From Sporosalibacterium faouarense (GTDB taxonomy: Bacteria; Bacillota; Clostridia; Tissierellales; VENL01): DNA of 64,000 nucleotides. The stretch lies in contig NZ_JAETGO010000066.1 of assembly GCF_016765695.1 (NCBI RefSeq), positions 57,742 to 121,741 of the forward strand, written 5' to 3'. A model generated the notes under the pieces. That model was not told the origin of the DNA. It made no database searches and saw only the letters and a program-made list of their open reading frames with translations. Shown here piece by piece: positions 16,445 through 26,662 of the stretch (its first letter is position 1; every line of letters begins with the position of its first letter). Both the position numbers and the translations under genes were made by a program.

Positions 16445-18199
16445 TTACTCAATTTTAAACTTATTTATTATTTCCATAAGTTGATCTGATAGATTGTCTA
16501 ACTTATCAGCATAGTTAGCTACCTGCTGAATAGACGCTGATTGTTGCTGTGTTGATGCAGATATTTCTTGTGTTGAAGCCGCCGTCTCTTCTGAAATAGC
16601 TGATAAACTTTCTATCATAGTTATAAGCTTTTCTTTCTTGTTATTCATGCTACTACTATGGTCTGATACATTTGATACTATATTAGTTAGCCTTAATATA
16701 CTCTCTGATATTTGATTAAATATATTCTCAGTATCTGATACCGCTACATTCTGTTCTAACACTATCCCCTTTGCATCATCCATCGACTTAACAGCCATTT
16801 CAGATTTATTTTTTATTTCCTCTAAAATACCATTAATACCTTGAATCGCCTCCGATGATTGTTCTGCTAATGTCCTTATTTCATCAGCTACAACTGCAAA
16901 CCCTTTCCCTGCATCTCCAGCTCTAGCTGCCTCTATAGAAGCATTCAGAGCTAATAGATTTGTTTGTTCAGCTATATTTCTAATAGTTTCAGTGATTACT
17001 TCTATCTGTCCTGTGCTATTATTGACTTCTACTATTACTTCATTAATATTTTTTGATGCATTTTCGCTCTCTTTAGTCTTATTAATTAAAGTATTTACTA
17101 CTTCTATACCTTCTCCAGCTAAATTATTAGTTTTATTAGATATATCGTCCATATCCAATGATAACTTTGCGACATTTTCAATCTCTTTACCTAATTCTAC
17201 TATTTGAACAGAGCCATCCTCAACATCCTTTGCTTGTTCACTTGAACTATTTGCAATCTCAGATATTGTATATGCTACTTCTTCAATGGCAGTGGATGTT
17301 TCTTTTGAAATTTCAGATAAAGAGTCAGATGCACTAGATACAGTATTGCTCGAATTATTTATAGATTTGATAATATTCTTTAGATTATTCAACATCTTAT
17401 TGAAAGACTCAGCTAAACCTCCAGTTTCGTCCCTATTCTTAACCTTTATCTCTTCAATTGTTAAATCTCCATTAGCTACTTCCTCTAATGATTCACTTAT
17501 TTTTCTTATCGGCTTTGAAATATGTCTAGCAAATAATATTATAAATATAATTCCTATTAAAAATGCTATTCCCAAAGTAATTAGCATAATATATACTACT
17601 TTATTAGACCCTTTATTAAAGTCTTGGGTGTAGGTTCCTGCTGTAACTATCCATCCCCAGTTATTATCCTGCTTTCCATAGATTATTTTAGAAGCAACTT
17701 TACTAGAATTAGGTAACTCCCATTTATAATCTACAAATCCTCCACCATTCATTGCCTTTTTAATTGCATCTTGTGCAAAGTAATATCCTTCATTACTTTT
17801 ATCCTGCATTTCCCACATGCTTTTACCTTCCAAAGAAGGATGGGCAATAGTGTTGCCTTCATCATCAAGCACATAAAAATACCCATTATCACCTAGATCA
17901 ACTTCGTTGTCAATAGTACGAGTTCCATCTTCATTTTTTTCTCCTAATAGATATGTCTTAACTTCCTCTTGAGCTTGACTTAAGTCTATATTTCCTCTCT
18001 CAATTTCTCTTTGCTTCTCTTCTATTAATTGTATTACTTGCTCTACACTATTAGATAGAATAACCTTTCCTTTATTATCTAACTCTGATTTTGCAGTCCT
18101 GTAGCTTTGTAGCCCTATTGCTAAGCTAGGTAGTATAAGCAGTAGTAAACATAATATCAATAACTTATTATAAATAGTCTTTCTAAATCTTTTCCTCAT
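16445..18199 (-). CDS. Methyl-accepting chemotaxis protein with Cache sensor domain
   Basis: 584 aa transmembrane chemoreceptor. An N-terminal helix (about 12-30), an extracellular single Cache domain (about 35-195; [16 protein letters not shown] and [11 protein letters not shown] are typical), a second helix (about 203-223), HAMP (about 225-280) and a methyl-accepting cytoplasmic hairpin with the conserved tip [20 protein letters not shown]. It signals to CheA/CheW, none of which are in this window. The ligand is unknown; sCache domains often bind small organic acids. The ATG start at 18199 follows a GGGGGTC-type site. It lies 267 bases after the kinase gene at 18467. Confidence 0.95.
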   Translation of the reverse strand: MRKRFRKTIYNKLLILCLLLLILPSLAIGLQSYRTAKSELDNKGKVILSNSVEQVIQLIEEKQREIERGNIDLSQAQEEVKTYLLGEKNEDGTRTIDNEVDLGDNGYFYVLDDEGNTIAHPSLEGKSMWEMQDKSNEGYYFAQDAIKKAMNGGGFVDYKWELPNSSKVASKIIYGKQDNNWGWIVTAGTYTQDFNKGSNKVVYIMLITLGIAFLIGIIFIILFARHISKPIRKISESLEEVANGDLTIEEIKVKNRDETGGLAESFNKMLNNLKNIIKSINNSSNTVSSASDSLSEISKETSTAIEEVAYTISEIANSSSEQAKDVEDGSVQIVELGKEIENVAKLSLDMDDISNKTNNLAGEGIEVVNTLINKTKESENASKNINEVIVEVNNSTGQIEVITETIRNIAEQTNLLALNASIEAARAGDAGKGFAVVADEIRTLAEQSSEAIQGINGILEEIKNKSEMAVKSMDDAKGIVLEQNVAVSDTENIFNQISESILRLTNIVSNVSDHSSSMNNKKEKLITMIESLSAISEETAASTQEISASTQQQSASIQQVANYADKLDNLSDQLMEIINKFKIE

Positions 18200-18466
18200 C
18201 CTTTGACCCCCTAATAATTTTTAAGTCATTAAAACATTGGATACTTTCAATAATCGTAAGTTATTAAAAGATATTGAAAAATTAGTTTTTTTATTAACAA
18301 TATAGAATATATATCAAACGTATATTACCCTTTTTTCTTTAATTTAAACAAGCTATCCCTTAGATTTTTTCAAAGATTATATTCTACGTCAATGTAAATT
18401 TAAAACAAATATTCTATACTTAAAGCTTTTTATCTATGTTTTAAATTTTAGCATATAATTTTTAAA

Positions 18467-21220
18467 TTAAGAATATATATCTGAAAACTCAATGCTAATT
18501 CTTTCTACATTTGTGTTACTAGTTGCAGCTATTTCTTCATTGATAGTATTACTTTCACTAAGGATCGTAACTGGTAATGTTATAATAAACTCACTACCTC
18601 TTCCAAATTCACTATTAACGGAAATATTTCCGCCATGAAGGTGAATAATTGATTTTACCAGTGATAACCCTATACCACTACCTTCTGCCTTTCGTCTAAG
18701 AGATGAATCTACCTGTCTAAATCTATGAAATATTTTTTCCTGCATATCTTTAGGAATTCCTATTCCATTATCCTTTACAGTTATCTGTATTTCATCTCCT
18801 TTGTCATATATATTCACTAATATTTCATTTTCAAAATCAGAAAATTTTACTGCATTTGAAAGTAGGTTTAGCATTACCCTTTCAAGCTTTTCAACATCGC
18901 AAGCCATAATTTTCTCTTCAACTTCTGTATCAAATATTAATGTTAAATTTTTACTTTCTATATAATCAGCTACAGACAATGTAATATTTTCAATTACATT
19001 TACTATATTATGATTTTTTAGATCTAGTTTCATGAAGCCTGAATCAATTCTTGTTATATCTATCAGATTATTAATTAATCTTAAAAGTCTATAGCAATTT
19101 TGTTTCATCATCTTCATATACTTTTTAGTTGTATCATACTTATCACAATCCTCAACAGACATATGATTTCTTTCTATTAATTGAATGCCACTCAATATAA
19201 TATTTAAAGGAGTTTTCAACTCATGGGATATGGTTGAAAAAAACTCAGTTTTAAGTCTATCATATTCCTTTGCTTCCCTTAAAAGAGTATTCTTTTCAAT
19301 AATCTTTTTTTGTAATTCTTCTGCCTTTTTTCTTTCTCTAATATCTCGAATAACACTTAAAATATACATGTTATCCTCAAATTCAAAGGATGATGATCCT
19401 ATTTCTACCCATGCAACCTCCTTGTTTTTGAGAACGACCTTCTGTTCAATGAAATCAACAGTTCCCTCTTGCCCAATTAATTTTTTTACTCTTTTTGATG
19501 TTATCCCTCTATAATCAGGATGGCAACTTATTACATCATCCAATTTATTTCTTTCAATTTCATCCAAACTTTGTATCCCAAAAAGACGAAATGCAGATTC
19601 ATTTGCAATTAATAATTCATTATCTTTTCTTACAAAAACTGCATCAGGTAATAATTTGATTAACTTCTTATAGAGTGCTTCACTCTTTCTAAGTTCCTTT
19701 TCGAAATTCATTCTTTGAGTTATGTCTTTAAAGCTCCAGACACTTCCTGTAAATTTATCCTTAATAACTAATGGTCTATAGCTCCTCTCAAAAACTCTGC
19801 CATCTAAAAATTCGATTACATCACTACATTGTCTTTTCTCTCTAACTATTCTATCTATCTTTGATGGAAAATCATCTGACTCTATTAGTTGGTCTTTCAC
19901 ATAACTAATTAGCTCTGTATCATCTTCAGTAACTATCATTTCCTTAGGAATCTTCCACATATCTATAAACTTATTATTATAATGTAAAATCTTCTTTGTT
20001 TCTTCATCTACTACCATTATTCCATCTGCAGTAGCTTCTAAAATTCCAAACAATATATTCTTTTCTTTTATTAAATCTTTTTCTGATTTTTTTCTAGTGC
20101 GTATATTTGAAGCAAGAATAAAATTTATTACAGCAGATATTACTACTAAAAAACCTACGAAATAGTATAGAAACTTTTTCTGAATATTAATGGATGTATT
20201 AGGTTTATTGATAATCTTAACAAAAGGAGAAACCATTTCTCTTTTTATATTAAAATTCTTCATAGTTTCATAATTAATGACATGTGACGCAGGACTGCTA
20301 GATTCAAACTCTATATTCTCTACGTCCTCACCTCTGAATAGCTTTAATACTTTTTCAGCAGCATATTCGCCTGTATAAACGCTACTGATTGTTTTACCTC
20401 CCATAACCCCTTCGCCAATTAAAGAATCCCACAAAACATAGATTGGCCTATTTAACTTATCAAATATAGTTTTGTTTATTTCACTCATAGGAATTAGTTC
20501 CTTAGACTCTCCTTCAAAAATTCCTGATTGTAAAATTATACTTTTATCAGAAACACTATTGATTTTTTCCATTATGTCACTAACTTTGTTCTCCTGTAAT
20601 AATATAAAGCTCACTCTATTTTCATAGTCTGGAATAATATCAGTTATCCTTTCTTGCATGTACTTTCCAAATAAAGAATTGTCAAAGGTAACTACGATAC
20701 TTTCTGTATCTTTATGTAGCTGTAACGCTAAGTCTAATGTCCCCCTTATTTGAACGTCTTCTTTTATTCCTGTGTATATATCCCTGTTGGAATATATAAA
20801 TCTATCTATTTCATTTAAACCACACAGTACCACTGGAGTATCCCCAAACAAATCATCATGATATTTTTTTAAGAATCTATATGCGTCATCATCAGTAGCT
20901 ATAATAACATCAAAATTATAATTCCTATATTTACTCCTATACATTTTATATAGTATATCAAAATATGTTTCATCATTTATTGTTTTTGTATCCATATACT
21001 CTTTTTTTATTATATAAGTATGAGATTGATAATTTAGCACCTTTTCAATACCCTTAACAATATCATCAGTCCACTTATATCCTTTGTGGTATGAATTCAA
21101 TATAAGGACTTTTTTCTTCACAGATTCTTGCCCCATTGATTGGTTTTTTGGTATTAAAACAAAAAAAATAATTATAATCGCTATTAATATTGTCTTCTGG
21201 TATAGACTATTACCGTACAC
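18467..21220 (-). CDS. Membrane histidine kinase with ABC-type substrate-binding sensor domain
   Basis: 917 aa hybrid of a solute-binding domain and kinase. A signal-like helix (about 10-26) is followed by an ABC_sub_bind-type domain (about 35-315; VLILNSYHKGYKWTDDIV, VIIATDDDAYRFL, PVVLCGLNE), a membrane helix (about 352-372), two PAS domains (about 390-505 and 515-635), HisKA with FFSTISHELKTPLN, and an ATPase domain (NLLSNAVKFS, DNGIGI, GSGIGLSL). It ends about 40 residues after the ATPase with no receiver. Start GTG after a GGGGGGG site. No regulator gene is adjacent. It sits between two chemoreceptor genes, suggesting a sensory cluster. Confidence 0.92.
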   Translation of the reverse strand: MYGNSLYQKTILIAIIIIFFVLIPKNQSMGQESVKKKVLILNSYHKGYKWTDDIVKGIEKVLNYQSHTYIIKKEYMDTKTINDETYFDILYKMYRSKYRNYNFDVIIATDDDAYRFLKKYHDDLFGDTPVVLCGLNEIDRFIYSNRDIYTGIKEDVQIRGTLDLALQLHKDTESIVVTFDNSLFGKYMQERITDIIPDYENRVSFILLQENKVSDIMEKINSVSDKSIILQSGIFEGESKELIPMSEINKTIFDKLNRPIYVLWDSLIGEGVMGGKTISSVYTGEYAAEKVLKLFRGEDVENIEFESSSPASHVINYETMKNFNIKREMVSPFVKIINKPNTSINIQKKFLYYFVGFLVVISAVINFILASNIRTRKKSEKDLIKEKNILFGILEATADGIMVVDEETKKILHYNNKFIDMWKIPKEMIVTEDDTELISYVKDQLIESDDFPSKIDRIVREKRQCSDVIEFLDGRVFERSYRPLVIKDKFTGSVWSFKDITQRMNFEKELRKSEALYKKLIKLLPDAVFVRKDNELLIANESAFRLFGIQSLDEIERNKLDDVISCHPDYRGITSKRVKKLIGQEGTVDFIEQKVVLKNKEVAWVEIGSSSFEFEDNMYILSVIRDIRERKKAEELQKKIIEKNTLLREAKEYDRLKTEFFSTISHELKTPLNIILSGIQLIERNHMSVEDCDKYDTTKKYMKMMKQNCYRLLRLINNLIDITRIDSGFMKLDLKNHNIVNVIENITLSVADYIESKNLTLIFDTEVEEKIMACDVEKLERVMLNLLSNAVKFSDFENEILVNIYDKGDEIQITVKDNGIGIPKDMQEKIFHRFRQVDSSLRRKAEGSGIGLSLVKSIIHLHGGNISVNSEFGRGSEFIITLPVTILSESNTINEEIAATSNTNVERISIEFSDIYS

Positions 21221-21310
21221 TATAACCCCCCCTATTTGCTATATATAATTATTTCAATTTTTTTCTTTTAAAACCTTTATTTGTGTATATATATTTTATT
21301 TCAAGCACAT

Positions 21311-21344
21311 AAAAAATGATGGCAGAAACCACCATCATTTTTTT
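21311..21344. terminator. Terminator after the dCache chemoreceptor gene
   Basis: AATGATGG pairs with CCATCATT, with an A run before and a T run after, so it works in both directions. It separates the chemoreceptor at 21393 from the kinase at 18467. Confidence 0.8.
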
Positions 21345-21374
21345 CTTATATATTTCTTATATATTTCTTATATA
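21342..21374. repeat. Three tandem 11-base repeats
   Basis: The unit TTTCTTATATA occurs three times without change, directly beside the terminator. Probably a slippage-derived microrepeat. Confidence 0.85.
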
Positions 21375-21392
21375 TTATAGAAATCTATTTTG

Positions 21393-23438
21393 CTACTTTA
21401 CTTTAAATATACTAACTTCCTTATCAAGTTTCACTGCTAGCTCATTTAGCCTCTCTGCAGCACTAGCTACTTCATTAACAGCATTTGTTTGCTCTTCCAT
21501 GGAAGCAGAAACTTCTTGTGACGATGCTGCTGTCTCCTCTGATACAGAAGAAATATTTTCAATAGACTCAAGTAATGCATCCTTATCACTATTTACTTGA
21601 TTAATAAAGCTAGATATCCCCATAATCTTATTAGTTAAATCGCCAATTGATTCATTAATCATTTCAAATGAGCTATTAACCTCAGTTACAGACTGAGTTT
21701 GCAACTGTGTCCTTTCTTTAACCTCATTCATAATTACAACTGTAGATTGACTATCTTCTTTAACATCTTCAATTATTTCAGATATCTTATTAGCAGATTT
21801 CTTAGAGTCTTCAGCTAGTTTTCTAATTTCATCTGCCACTACAGCAAAGCCCTTACCATGCTCACCAGCTCTAGCCGCTTCTATTGAAGCATTTAGTGCA
21901 AGTAAATTAGTTTGTTCTGTAATCGAATTAATAGTCTCTAATATCTCACCTACTTCTGTTACTCTGTTAGCTAGAGTATTAACTGCTTTTTCAATCTTTT
22001 CAGTCTCCTTATTGTTTTCATTAGTGTTCTGTTGAAGTTCTCTAACTGCATTTGAACCTCTTGTATTAATACTGTTTACCTCTTCAGTTGAACTTAACAT
22101 TTCATTTGAACTATCCTTTAACTCATTAAGTTTTATTGATAAGTTATGGGATAAGGCAGCTCCTTTTTCAGCATCTGCTGCTTGGTCAGATGCACCAATA
22201 GCAATTTGCTGAACCGTATTTGACACCTCTTGATATGCTGCATTTGTTTGTTGAGAAATAGATGCTAGATTTTCTGATGACGTTATAACTTCTTCGGAAA
22301 CATTCTTTATATCGGTTATTAGTCTATTTAATGTTTCAATCATCGAGTTTAATCCAGCTCCTAATAATCCGATTTCATCTTTAGATTTTAATTTAGTTTT
22401 AACTGTCATATCTCCACTTTCAACTTTATTCATATTTTCATTTAAAATCTTTATGGGCTTAGTTATTGAGGTTGAGAAAATATATGAAGCAATAATAGCT
22501 ATTAATAGGGTTATCAATCCTGCAATTATTATAACCTCTAATATCTTATTCGTTTCATTATGAATTTCATTTGAATATAATATTCCTAGAATAGTCCAAT
22601 CAAATTCGTCAATTTTAGTAAATATTCCATACTTACTATACATTTCTTTATCTTCTTCATTCTCTTTATCTTCATATTCAACAACGCTTTCACTTTTAGA
22701 ATTTATTTCATCTTTAAGCTTTTCTACTTGGACTTCTTCATTAATCATACTTAAATCTTTATGTGCAAGTATCTTATTATTACTATCTAAAAGAATTACA
22801 TATCCATTATCACCAATTTGGATGTCATTAATCTTTTTTGAAAGGTCAGTTAAAGTAATGTCTACTCCAAATACTCCTATAAACTCATTTCCCCTTCCAG
22901 AATCATATACTGGCACGGCACAAGTTACTATTATTTGACCGGTGCTTGTATCTTGATATGGATCTGTCCAAATCATCTTTTGTTGTTCAACAGCCTTTTC
23001 ATACCATTTTGTAGTAGTAGGGTCAAATCCTTCTGGCAAATCTACCTGTGGATATATGTATGTTTTCTTATCTTTTGTACCAATATAGACATTAGTAACA
23101 TCTTGATGGGCATCTATAAAACCTTCAAAGGTTTTAAGCATCCACTGTTCGGAGTCTGAATTTCGATTTAATGCTTGTACATTTGGGTCCTTTGACAACA
23201 TTAATGTGTTCTTTTCAACTTCATTTAGGTAAGTAGTTATCATCTTGCTTGATTCATTTATTAAGTTTTCAGTACTTTCTTCTAATCTACTTTTCATCAT
23301 ATTAGTAGCTATCAAATCAGAACTGATACCTAAAATAATTAATGATAATGAAGTAATAACTACAAACATAATCATTAGCTTAAATCGAATCCCACTATTA
23401 ATCTTTTTGCTTTTTAACTGCTTCTTTTTATTAGACAT
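21393..23438 (-). CDS. Methyl-accepting chemotaxis protein with double Cache domain
   Basis: 681 aa transmembrane chemoreceptor. N-terminal helix (about 20-42), an extracellular dCache_1 domain (about 50-300) with the membrane-distal signature [19 protein letters not shown] stretch ([15 protein letters not shown]), [14 protein letters not shown] and GVFGVDITL, which often binds amino acids, then a second helix, HAMP and a signalling hairpin with [20 protein letters not shown]. The ATG at 23438 is chosen because AAAGGGGAGTTATT precedes it; the longer frame to 23483 lacks a site. The TetR gene lies 62 bases upstream on the same strand. Confidence 0.95.
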   Translation of the reverse strand: MSNKKKQLKSKKINSGIRFKLMIMFVVITSLSLIILGISSDLIATNMMKSRLEESTENLINESSKMITTYLNEVEKNTLMLSKDPNVQALNRNSDSEQWMLKTFEGFIDAHQDVTNVYIGTKDKKTYIYPQVDLPEGFDPTTTKWYEKAVEQQKMIWTDPYQDTSTGQIIVTCAVPVYDSGRGNEFIGVFGVDITLTDLSKKINDIQIGDNGYVILLDSNNKILAHKDLSMINEEVQVEKLKDEINSKSESVVEYEDKENEEDKEMYSKYGIFTKIDEFDWTILGILYSNEIHNETNKILEVIIIAGLITLLIAIIASYIFSTSITKPIKILNENMNKVESGDMTVKTKLKSKDEIGLLGAGLNSMIETLNRLITDIKNVSEEVITSSENLASISQQTNAAYQEVSNTVQQIAIGASDQAADAEKGAALSHNLSIKLNELKDSSNEMLSSTEEVNSINTRGSNAVRELQQNTNENNKETEKIEKAVNTLANRVTEVGEILETINSITEQTNLLALNASIEAARAGEHGKGFAVVADEIRKLAEDSKKSANKISEIIEDVKEDSQSTVVIMNEVKERTQLQTQSVTEVNSSFEMINESIGDLTNKIMGISSFINQVNSDKDALLESIENISSVSEETAASSQEVSASMEEQTNAVNEVASAAERLNELAVKLDKEVSIFKVK

Positions 23439-23500
23439 AATAACTCCCCTTTCTATTATCTTATATTCATTTTTAAAATTCACTACTTCTTAGATTTTTC

Positions 23501-24085
23501 TTATTTAAATATCCCATTCCAAAATAACATCCAAGCTTTATTAAGATATTCTTCATCATAATTAAATTCAAAATTAGATATCTGAGCGATAACACCAAAT
23601 AATAACCTTTCATATGCATTAAAAAAATCAATTTCAGTTATCCGCTCTAGTTTTGAGTTCTGGGATAAAGAAAGATAAATATCCGCACATAGTTGTCTAC
23701 GATTCTTCCAAGTTTTTTCAAGTTTTTTATGTATAAGTTCATTATAGCCTTTAGTTGAGATTCTCATATTATTGGAAATGAACCTAGATATATTTTGGTT
23801 ATTTATAAAAAATTTTATTTCTTCCTTAAATAATAAAAATAGTACTTCTTTCTTACAATTAGATCTCAGAGTATCAAAGAATTTACAAAAATACTCTTCA
23901 TATTCTCCAACACAATAATCCATGACATCTAAAAATAACTTGTCCTTTGAAGAATAATGCTTATAAACAGATGGTGGAGTAATACCGACCTTCTTTGATA
24001 TCTCCTTAATCGTGGTCCCTTTATATCCTTTATTAGCAAAGGCTACAAGGGCCGTTTTTCTAATTTTTAGCCTTGTTGAACACAT
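23501..24085 (-). CDS. TetR/AcrR family transcriptional regulator
   Basis: 194 aa repressor-type protein. The N-terminal helix-turn-helix is clear (TTIKEISKKVGITPPSVYKH followed by YSSKDKLF); the C-terminal ligand-binding part is not assignable. The ATG at 24085 gives the best distance to AAAGGTGG; ATG codons at 24091 and 24106 are alternatives. It is divergent from the lipoprotein gene at 24304, with 218 bases between, and upstream of the dCache receptor, so either could be its target. No clear palindromic operator was found between the divergent genes. Confidence 0.9.
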   Translation of the reverse strand: MCSTRLKIRKTALVAFANKGYKGTTIKEISKKVGITPPSVYKHYSSKDKLFLDVMDYCVGEYEEYFCKFFDTLRSNCKKEVLFLLFKEEIKFFINNQNISRFISNNMRISTKGYNELIHKKLEKTWKNRRQLCADIYLSLSQNSKLERITEIDFFNAYERLLFGVIAQISNFEFNYDEEYLNKAWMLFWNGIFK

Positions 24086-24303
24086 CTGCATTCCACCTTT
24101 TCCCATTTTAGTTAATGGTTATTAGCTTTATATACATTTTATAACAAGAACTTACAACATTCAACAATATTTATCGTATTTTGGAGATTTTGTTACTTAT
24201 ACATAATGAAAATAAATTCAATTTCCACAAATACTAATATGGAACAAATAAACTTATTTTTCGTCTATGTAAAAAAAACACTTCATTTGAAAGGAGATTT
24301 AAA

Positions 24304-25050
24304 ATGAAAAAGATTATTGCTGTTAGTTTAGGTATCGTATTATCAATGGTCTTGGTTGCATGTTCTAGTCCTAACGATGCAAAATCTGATTCTAATAACC
24401 AAGAGAATGAATATAGTCAAGGTATTACTGTAAACAACTTAGAATTTGATAGAATTCTGTATGAAAATCTATCTACAGAGGTTCAACAATATATAGAAGA
24501 TAACAAATATAAAAAAGGCTATGATTTGTTTACCGATGAAGATGGAGAGATAACTTTGATAGTATATGCTGGTCAAAGGCCAAGTACTGGATATTCAATT
24601 AAGGTTGTTAAAATTGTAGATAATGAAGGTATTACTGGTGTAACTCTGAAGGAAACAACTCCTCAAGATGGGGAAAAGTCAGCTGACGTAGCAACTGTAC
24701 TTACTTATCCCTTTGATATAGTGAGATTTAAAGGTGGTACTGATAATATTAATATAGAATATATGTCTACAGAAGATAAAAACAAATCTGATGATAACCC
24801 TAAAACTAATACCAATCATCCAGATTCCAATTTAAAAGAACTACATAATGAAGGAGTTTTTGTAGGAGGAATAGATAATAATTCAATTGAAATCGAGATT
24901 AATGGAGAACCATGGGCTTTTAGATTAACTAATGAAGCAAAAGATTATTTTAGCCAAAACACAATTGACCCAAATTCTAAAGTAGAATTTCTTTATACTA
25001 TTAATGAAAATAATCAATATATGCTATTAAAGATTAACACCATAAACTAG
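24304..25050 (+). CDS. Lipoprotein with PrcB-like domain
   Basis: 248 aa secreted lipoprotein. The signal peptide ends with the lipobox LVAC (Cys20), followed by a polar linker. Residues about 85-145 (ITLIVYAGQRPSTGYSIKVV, then VATVLTYPFDIVRFKGG) match the PrcB C-terminal domain found in protease-complex and secreted proteins of anaerobes. A second beta-rich part (about 180-245; GGIDNNSIEIEINGEPWAFR) is repeated in many clostridial surface proteins but I cannot name it. ATG start after AAAGGAG. Divergent from the TetR gene. Confidence 0.82.
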   Translation: MKKIIAVSLGIVLSMVLVACSSPNDAKSDSNNQENEYSQGITVNNLEFDRILYENLSTEVQQYIEDNKYKKGYDLFTDEDGEITLIVYAGQRPSTGYSIKVVKIVDNEGITGVTLKETTPQDGEKSADVATVLTYPFDIVRFKGGTDNINIEYMSTEDKNKSDDNPKTNTNHPDSNLKELHNEGVFVGGIDNNSIEIEINGEPWAFRLTNEAKDYFSQNTIDPNSKVEFLYTINENNQYMLLKINTIN

Positions 25051-25060
25051 TTTTAATATA

Positions 25061-25154
25061 AGAGAGTATAAATAATAGATACTTTAAAATTTTCAAATGA
25101 CCACTCTTAGTCCCCTAAGTTAGTCTAAAGTATCTATAGGCTCTCTTTTTTTTT
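25061..25154 (+). terminator. Large hairpin terminator after the lipoprotein gene
   Basis: AGAGAG pairs with CTCTCT and a perfect 12-bp helix ATAGATACTTTA/TAAAGTATCTAT lies inside, enclosing a further small hairpin (CTTAG/CTAAG with loop TCCC and outer GAC/GTC). A run of nine T follows. At about 85 bases of structure it is long for a simple terminator and may be a regulatory RNA fold or attenuator for the next gene. Confidence 0.75.
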
Positions 25155-25217
25155 GAAATAAATTTTTATTGCTTAATTTTTAGGGTATAAACTTTTTTAG
25201 AGAAAGGGGATGATTAT

Positions 25218-25727
25218 ATGGAAAAAGTAATTAAAATACTAAAATATGCAATGCATATGGAAAAGCAAGGTGAAAATTTTTATTTGAAGTATAAGGACGA
25301 TATTGAAAATGAAAGAGGAAAAAGAATCTTTGAAAACTTAGCAAAGGTAGAAAGAGAACACTATAACTTATTAAAGGCATATTATGATGAATTATCTCAA
25401 AACAAAAGCTGGGATGATTTAAACATAGACCTTTCTGGTGGAGAAGAAATCTTTGAAGCAGTAATGAATGAAGAGAAAGACAAAATAATATCAGAAAATA
25501 TTAAAGATAATATGTCTGATATGACAATTATGAGAATGGCATATTTAATCGAAAATGATTTCGCTAACTTTTATCAAAAAGCATTAGAAGAAACTGATAA
25601 TGACCAAGCCAAAGAGTTACTCGATACTTTAGCTAAGTGGGAAAATAAACATAGAGAATTATTCTATAATGAATTTAAAGATTCTATGAAGGATGTTTGG
25701 TTCGACCAAAATTTCTATCCTTTTTAA
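25218..25727 (+). CDS. Rubrerythrin/ferritin-like diiron protein
   Basis: 169 aa four-helix protein. Helix 1 holds HMEKQGENFYLKY, helix 2 EREHYNLLKAYYDEL, helix 3 ENDFANFYQKALE and helix 4 WENKHRELFYNEF; the pattern of one Glu in helices 1 and 3 and E-x-x-H in helices 2 and 4 is that of a ferritin-like diiron centre of the rubrerythrin group. No C-terminal rubredoxin domain (no CxxC), so it may act as an unusual peroxidase or simply bind iron. ATG start after AAAGGGGATGATTAT. Monocistronic. Confidence 0.88.
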   Translation: MEKVIKILKYAMHMEKQGENFYLKYKDDIENERGKRIFENLAKVEREHYNLLKAYYDELSQNKSWDDLNIDLSGGEEIFEAVMNEEKDKIISENIKDNMSDMTIMRMAYLIENDFANFYQKALEETDNDQAKELLDTLAKWENKHRELFYNEFKDSMKDVWFDQNFYPF

Positions 25728-25759
25728 AGAGTGTTTTTTTATAATTTATCATGTTATCT

Positions 25760-25887
25760 AGAACTCTCTCACTTCTCTATAGGTCTAGATAATTTTGCTT
25801 CTATTACTTCAGAAATATCAATCCTAGACTTAGAAGCAATCTCATCTAGAAATAATAAGGATAGCCTACTTATAGAGAGGAGAGTTT
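25760..25887 (-). pseudogene. Possible MazG-like remnant
   Basis: The minus strand keeps an open frame of about 41 codons ending in a TGA near 25765. The predicted residues include LLFLDEIASKSRIDISEVIE, which recalls the C-terminal helix of MazG-like pyrophosphohydrolases (x-LADELGIDLEEAV-EKL). There is no ATG and the upstream part of such a protein is absent; only a TTG near 25887 with weak GAGGA could start it. It may be the end of a decayed gene or chance. Confidence 0.25.
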
Positions 25888-25894
25888 CCTTCAA

Positions 25895-25922
25895 ATAAAG
25901 CTGTCCTCGTGGACAGCTTTAT
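25895..25922. terminator. Perfect hairpin near the end of the unknown gene at 25948
   Basis: A 12-bp perfect stem ATAAAGCTGTCC/GGACAGCTTTAT with a four-base loop. There is only a short T-rich tail, but its position fits a terminator for the minus-strand gene. Confidence 0.7.
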
Positions 25923-25947
25923 CAATATTACTTATTAGATGACTGTT

Positions 25948-26382
25948 CTAGAAGCGTCTAAATGGTCCAAATAATGTTCTTCTATAATATCTTCTTCCCC
26001 TCCAAATAACCGTTAATAATAAAAACCATAACAATAGACTTGTAGGGCTTACATATTGTCTTCTTAGTTCCCTATCACTTATTTTTTTTGCATTTGAAGA
26101 AGTTTCATCTATTTTGACTAATCGCTTTGCCTCCTGAATTCCTCTAATTGTTTCTGTAGGAACAATGCTATCCATTTTAGCTATTAACTCTAGATTTTCA
26201 ATGTGTTTTTTCTTTACTTCGTTTGAAACTTCTGCTTGTACTTTCTCTATTTCTGTATATAGTTCTGCATCAGAAGCATTTCCATATTTCTCTGAAAATT
26301 CATCAAACTGATCTACCATCGAATCATCATACATTATATTATAAAACATACTTCCAAAGTCATTTGCTTTTATTTCAGCCAT
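25948..26382 (-). CDS. Unknown protein with C-terminal membrane segment and basic aromatic tail
   Basis: 144 aa protein of no family I recognise. Residues 1-105 are charged and helical (MAEIKANDFGSMFYNIMYDD at the start), followed by one hydrophobic segment (about 112-125; SLLLWFLLLTVIW) and a tail rich in Arg, Tyr and Phe (RGRRYYRRTLFGPFRRF). It looks like a C-tail-anchored membrane protein with a strongly basic cytosolic end. ATG start after AAAGGAGG. It stands alone between a hairpin and the dinB gene. Normal codon use suggests it is native. Confidence 0.75.
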   Translation of the reverse strand: MAEIKANDFGSMFYNIMYDDSMVDQFDEFSEKYGNASDAELYTEIEKVQAEVSNEVKKKHIENLELIAKMDSIVPTETIRGIQEAKRLVKIDETSSNAKKISDRELRRQYVSPTSLLLWFLLLTVIWRGRRYYRRTLFGPFRRF

Positions 26383-26571
26383 TGCTTTACCTCCTTTAAA
26401 CTATATTTGATGTCTTTGGCATTAGTATAATATGAACATGCTTGCAAAATGTTACATACTTATATTAAGCAAACAATTTTCATTATAATTCTTTTTTATA
26501 TGCTAATATTTCCTAGGAAATTATCCTCTATCGACGATATTTGATTATTCTCTTTTGAATTTTTTGTAAAA

Positions 26572-26606
26572 TAAAAACTCCTATGAAATATTTAATTTCA
26601 CTAGGA
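26572..26606 (-). terminator. Terminator after dinB
   Basis: TCCTA-TGAAA pairs with TTTCA-TAGGA (one bulged base) and runs into GTTTTTATTTT on the minus strand, 57 bases after the dinB stop. Confidence 0.8.
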
Positions 26607-26662
26607 ATTTTTTATATTGCAAAAGATTTTAATACTACACTTTCTCTTTTTTGCAGTTAAAA

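Noticed and set aside
21342..21374. CRISPR-like array
   Set aside because: The 11-base units abut without spacers; it is a simple tandem microrepeat.
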